Source of the DNA: an uncultured Lachnospiraceae bacterium
GTDB lineage: Bacteria; Bacillota_A; Clostridia; Lachnospirales; Lachnospiraceae
Length of the DNA: 6,100 bases
Assembly: GCA_946529195.1 (NCBI GenBank)
Contig: CAMMZE010000072.1
Span: forward strand, 1-6,100
Reading direction: 5' to 3'
Part shown: one piece after another, positions 5,842 to 6,100 of the stretch
Position numbering within the stretch: position 1 is the first letter of the stretch
Layout of the letters: every line of letters begins with the position of its first letter
The notes under the pieces: generated by a model
Told to the model about the DNA's origin: nothing
Database searches by the model: none
What the model saw: only the letters and a program-made list of their open reading frames with translations
Position numbers and translations under genes: made by a program

Positions 5842-5873
5842 CCTGAATAATCGCTGCAACAGCTGATTTCAGG
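5842..5873 (+). other. Bulged hairpin downstream of the MATE gene
   Basis: CCTGA-at-AATCGCTG (5842-5856) can pair with CAGC-t-GATT-TCAGG (5860-5873) around a CAA loop, about 13 base pairs with two small bulges. It begins 26 nt after the MATE stop. No T tract follows on either strand, so it is not a canonical intrinsic terminator; it could stabilise the 3' end of the mRNA or assist factor-dependent termination. Confidence 0.45.
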
Positions 5874-5987
5874 ATGCCTAAGTAACTCTGTTCCTTGAAG
5901 TGATTAGCCGTAATATGGGCATCATGATCGGAGAATTTTTGGATTACCGCATGAAGAACTGATAGTCTCAATGGTTGACTACTAAAT

Positions 5988-6012
5988 GTGACAGGGGACG
6001 GTTCTCTGTCAC
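5988..6012 (+). repeat. REP-like palindrome GTGACAG...CTGTCAC
   Basis: GTGACAG (5988-5994) is inverted as CTGTCAC (6006-6012) around an 11-nt loop, GGGACGGTTCT. The stem with its GGGGACGG core matches a dispersed element I recall from many Firmicute genomes, often intergenic and sometimes near IS200-like/RAYT transposases. A short T run (6013-6016) follows, so it may also act as a weak terminator for the MATE transcript. Only one copy is in the window, so its repetitive nature rests on recall. Confidence 0.6.
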
Positions 6013-6055
6013 TTTTCGTCTCAGGTTCCCTACCGAAGATAAGATAATCCATATT

Positions 6056-6083
6056 TTGCAATCAAATATCTATATGATATAAT
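6056..6083 (+). promoter_or_regulatory. Candidate promoter pointing out of the right edge
   Basis: A perfect TATAAT (6078-6083) is preceded 16 nt upstream by TTGCAA (6056-6061, four of six matches), or by TTTGCA with a 17-nt spacer. The surrounding sequence is AT-rich, which raises the chance of a fortuitous match. If real, it drives a gene beyond base 6100. Confidence 0.4.
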
Positions 6084-6100
6084 TCAAGAAACACCTTGCC

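Larger units (their letters stand above)
5817..6100. other. Non-coding right flank with no convincing gene
   Basis: These 284 bases after the MATE stop hold a bulged hairpin, a REP-like palindrome and a candidate outward promoter. The only open frame of note (minus, about 82 codons, 5813-6061) begins with TTG, lacks a Shine-Dalgarno site, reads through the REP-like element and overlaps the MATE stop. I recognise no protein family in it, so it is left unannotated. Confidence 0.6.

Noticed and set aside
5813..6061. Possible small 82-codon minus-strand gene
   Set aside because: It starts at TTG with no ribosome binding site, reads through the REP-like palindrome and overlaps the MATE stop; no family is recognised, although a decayed gene fragment cannot be excluded.

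Overview
The window looks like chromosomal DNA of a moderate-GC anaerobic Firmicute, most likely a gut-type Clostridia/Lachnospiraceae relative. This is inferred from strong purine-rich Shine-Dalgarno sites (AGGAGG, AAGGAG, GGGGGA), sigma-A style promoters, family-level resemblance of the proteins, and a GTGACAG...CTGTCAC repeat of a kind I associate with Firmicutes. No rRNA, tRNA, CRISPR array or complete mobile element is visible.

Layout, left to right. Positions 1-547 (minus) hold the N-terminal 182 codons of a GPH-family (MelB-like) MFS transporter that runs off the left edge. Positions 618-1652 (minus) hold a uroporphyrinogen-decarboxylase-fold protein of the corrinoid methyltransferase type (MtaA/MtbA-like), with a putative zinc triad H216-x-C218...C298. 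These two genes are 70 nt apart, co-directional, and probably one operon. Positions 1653-1770 are their leader and promoter region. Positions 1771-1805 are a strong minus-strand intrinsic terminator that separates this operon from the regulators upstream. Positions 1843-3294 (minus) encode a PucR/CdaR-type regulator, and 3350-4267 (minus, GTG start) encode a LysR-type regulator. The two regulators are 55 nt apart and probably co-transcribed. Positions 4268-4442 are a compact divergent control region with two good promoters facing away from each other, a tandem 11-bp repeat over the lysR promoter, and a 29-bp imperfect dyad over the MATE -35 box. Positions 4443-5816 (plus) encode a full-length MATE efflux transporter. 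Positions 5817-6100 contain no convincing gene; they hold a bulged hairpin, a REP-like palindrome and a candidate promoter pointing out of the right edge.

Working model (inference): the MelB-like carrier imports a small organic substrate, and the UroD-like enzyme carries out a methyl-transfer step on it or on a methyl-corrinoid derived from it. The PucR/CdaR-type regulator, transcribed towards this operon, is the best candidate to control it. The LysR-type regulator is divergent from the MATE gene and is the best candidate to control that pump. No corrinoid protein or reductive activase is in view, so the enzymatic role is provisional. I see no clearly new defence or mobile system. The most distinctive signals are the two stacked regulators and the organised divergent promoter region.
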